A stretch of DNA of 64,000 nt from Dyella japonica A8. GTDB lineage: Bacteria; Pseudomonadota; Gammaproteobacteria; Xanthomonadales; Rhodanobacteraceae. Shown here in pieces: positions 63,290-64,000 of the stretch (the stretch's first letter is position 1; the number at the start of each line of letters is the position of its first letter). The notes beneath the pieces are model-generated. The model saw nothing but the letters and a program-made list of their open reading frames with translations, ran no database searches and had not been told where the DNA came from. Location: contig NZ_CP008884.1 in assembly GCF_000725385.1 (NCBI RefSeq), forward strand, positions 4,526,001 through 4,590,000, in the 5' to 3' direction. A program made the translations under genes and the position numbers.

Positions 63290-64000
63290 CTGTCCTCCCG
63301 ACTCACCTGGCGCCTTAAACGCCTCAACTACGCGCTGCAGCGGTTTCGCGGCAGCGTCGCCTTGCGTGGCTGGCGCGGCACGCTCGCACGCGTGCAGCAG
63401 GAGTTCGAACGCCGGCCGGCGTTCGACGACTCCCTGCATGTCGAGCCGCTCGACCTGCCGTTCGAGCCGTTCGCCCTGCCCACCAACGACCAACCGCTGG
63501 TGTCGGTCGTCATTCCTATCCACGGCAAGCTCGCTTACACGCTGGCCTGCCTGCGCTCGATCGCACGACATGCGCCCAAGGCATCGTTCGAAGTCATCGT
63601 GGTCGACGATGCGTCCCCTGACGACTCCGCCGAACGCCTGGGACAGATCCACGGCCTGCGTCTGCTGAAGAACGAACGCAACCTAGGCTTCGTCGGCAGC
63701 TGCAATGTAGGCGCCGTCGCCGCGCGCGGTGAATTCCTGCTGTTCCTCAACAACGACACGCAGGTCATGGCCCATTGGCTCGATGGCCTGCTGGGCTGCT
63801 TCGCCGATCGCGAAGACTGCGGCATCGCCGGCAGCCGTTTGGTCTACCCCGATGGAAGGCTGCAGGAAGCCGGTGGACTGGTCTTCGCCGATGGCACCTG
63901 CTGGACCACCGGGCGCTTCGAGCAGCGCGATGCACCCGCATGGCGCTATCGCCGGGAAACCGACTACGTCAGCGGCGCCTCGCTGATGATCCGTCGAGAG
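63290..64000 (+). CDS. GT2 family glycosyltransferase, 3' end outside window, start uncertain
   Basis: The frame is open from the ETF-QO stop codon (63272, same frame) to the window end. Translation gives LTWRLKRLNYALQRFRGSVA, then the GT-A core PLVSVVIPIHGKLAYTLACL, EVIVVDDASPDDSAERLG, KNERNLGFVGSCNVGA and FLLFLNNDTQVMAHWLD, and later YVSGASLMIRRE. This is the GT2 type found in lipopolysaccharide and rhamnan-like clusters. No ATG or GTG precedes the core; CTG 63290 has a GAGGG seven bases upstream and TTG 63362 is the first conventional alternative. Coordinates of the start are therefore tentative. Confidence 0.8.
   Translation, partial: MSSRLTWRLKRLNYALQRFRGSVALRGWRGTLARVQQEFERRPAFDDSLHVEPLDLPFEPFALPTNDQPLVSVVIPIHGKLAYTLACLRSIARHAPKASFEVIVVDDASPDDSAERLGQIHGLRLLKNERNLGFVGSCNVGAVAARGEFLLFLNNDTQVMAHWLDGLLGCFADREDCGIAGSRLVYPDGRLQEAGGLVFADGTCWTTGRFEQRDAPAWRYRRETDYVSGASLMIRRE

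Noticed and set aside
61538..63652. 704-residue minus-strand frame opposite ETF-QO
   Set aside because: Antisense shadow; the plus strand has all FAD and 4Fe-4S motifs.

Overview
The window is 64 kb of GC-rich, gene-dense bacterial chromosome. The gene content points to a gammaproteobacterium of the Xanthomonadales/Lysobacterales, most likely Rhodanobacteraceae (Dyella, Luteibacter or Rhodanobacter-like). The pointers are a SAM-I riboswitch in front of metX, a fused CysNC, a GTP-type PEP carboxykinase, MetJ, an MlaE fused to a STAS domain, and chromosome-wide hairpin repeats. This placement is inferred from family recognition; no search was run. No prophage, transposase, CRISPR array, rRNA or tRNA is visible. 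The first gene (a sensor beta-propeller protein) and the last (a glycosyltransferase) run off the window edges.

Layout. 1-4 kb: propeller sensor, then a YceI / cytochrome b561 / YceI operon. 4-6.6 kb: glutaredoxin-like gene divergent from a Fur-boxed TonB-dependent siderophore receptor. 6.8-11.3 kb: L-serine dehydratase, a Sel1-repeat protein and an APC permease. 11.6-15.2 kb: the metX-metB-hom operon, with a SAM-I riboswitch and met-box operators in front. 15.3-20.8 kb: small metabolic and envelope genes and prfC. 20.9-27 kb: a translationally coupled signalling operon (hybrid histidine kinase with three receivers, CheR, CheB, response-regulator diguanylate cyclase). 27-32 kb: a beta-oxidation cluster (hydrolase, fadE, membrane protein, hotdog protein) divergent from a TetR regulator. 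32.5-36.3 kb: pckG and an ECF sigma / membrane partner / DUF4097 operon. 37.5-45 kb: GAF-GAF-GGDEF-EAL protein, Hsp33, MtgA, glycosyltransferase, CBS protein, and a transporter with a disrupted 5' end. 45-50 kb: GMC oxidoreductase, beta-lactamase-fold hydrolase and a TonB-like protein. 50-56 kb: metJ, gcvH, gcvT and cysDNC. 56-64 kb: Mla-type lipid transport operon, AlkB, amidase, ETF-ubiquinone oxidoreductase and a second glycosyltransferase.

The most striking object is at 49952-50536. It encodes a nearly canonical MetJ repressor core of about 78 residues whose C-terminal helix is replaced by a 116-residue tail built only of A, K, V, R, T, P and M. This is a histone H1-like tail with a 9-residue repeat. 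The same window holds a likely target: two abutting met boxes next to the -35 of metX-metB-hom, followed at once by a SAM-I riboswitch and a hairpin that hides the metX Shine-Dalgarno. SAM therefore appears to act on one operon twice, as a MetJ co-repressor and as a riboswitch ligand. The sulfur and one-carbon theme continues with cysDNC (sulfate activation) and gcvTH (glycine cleavage).

Intergenic DNA carries two recurrent hairpin families: a 24-bp-arm element beginning TGTGGGAGCGCAC (three copies) and a dRS3-like ATTCC-GGAAT element (five copies). Several copies sit at gene ends where they could act as terminators.
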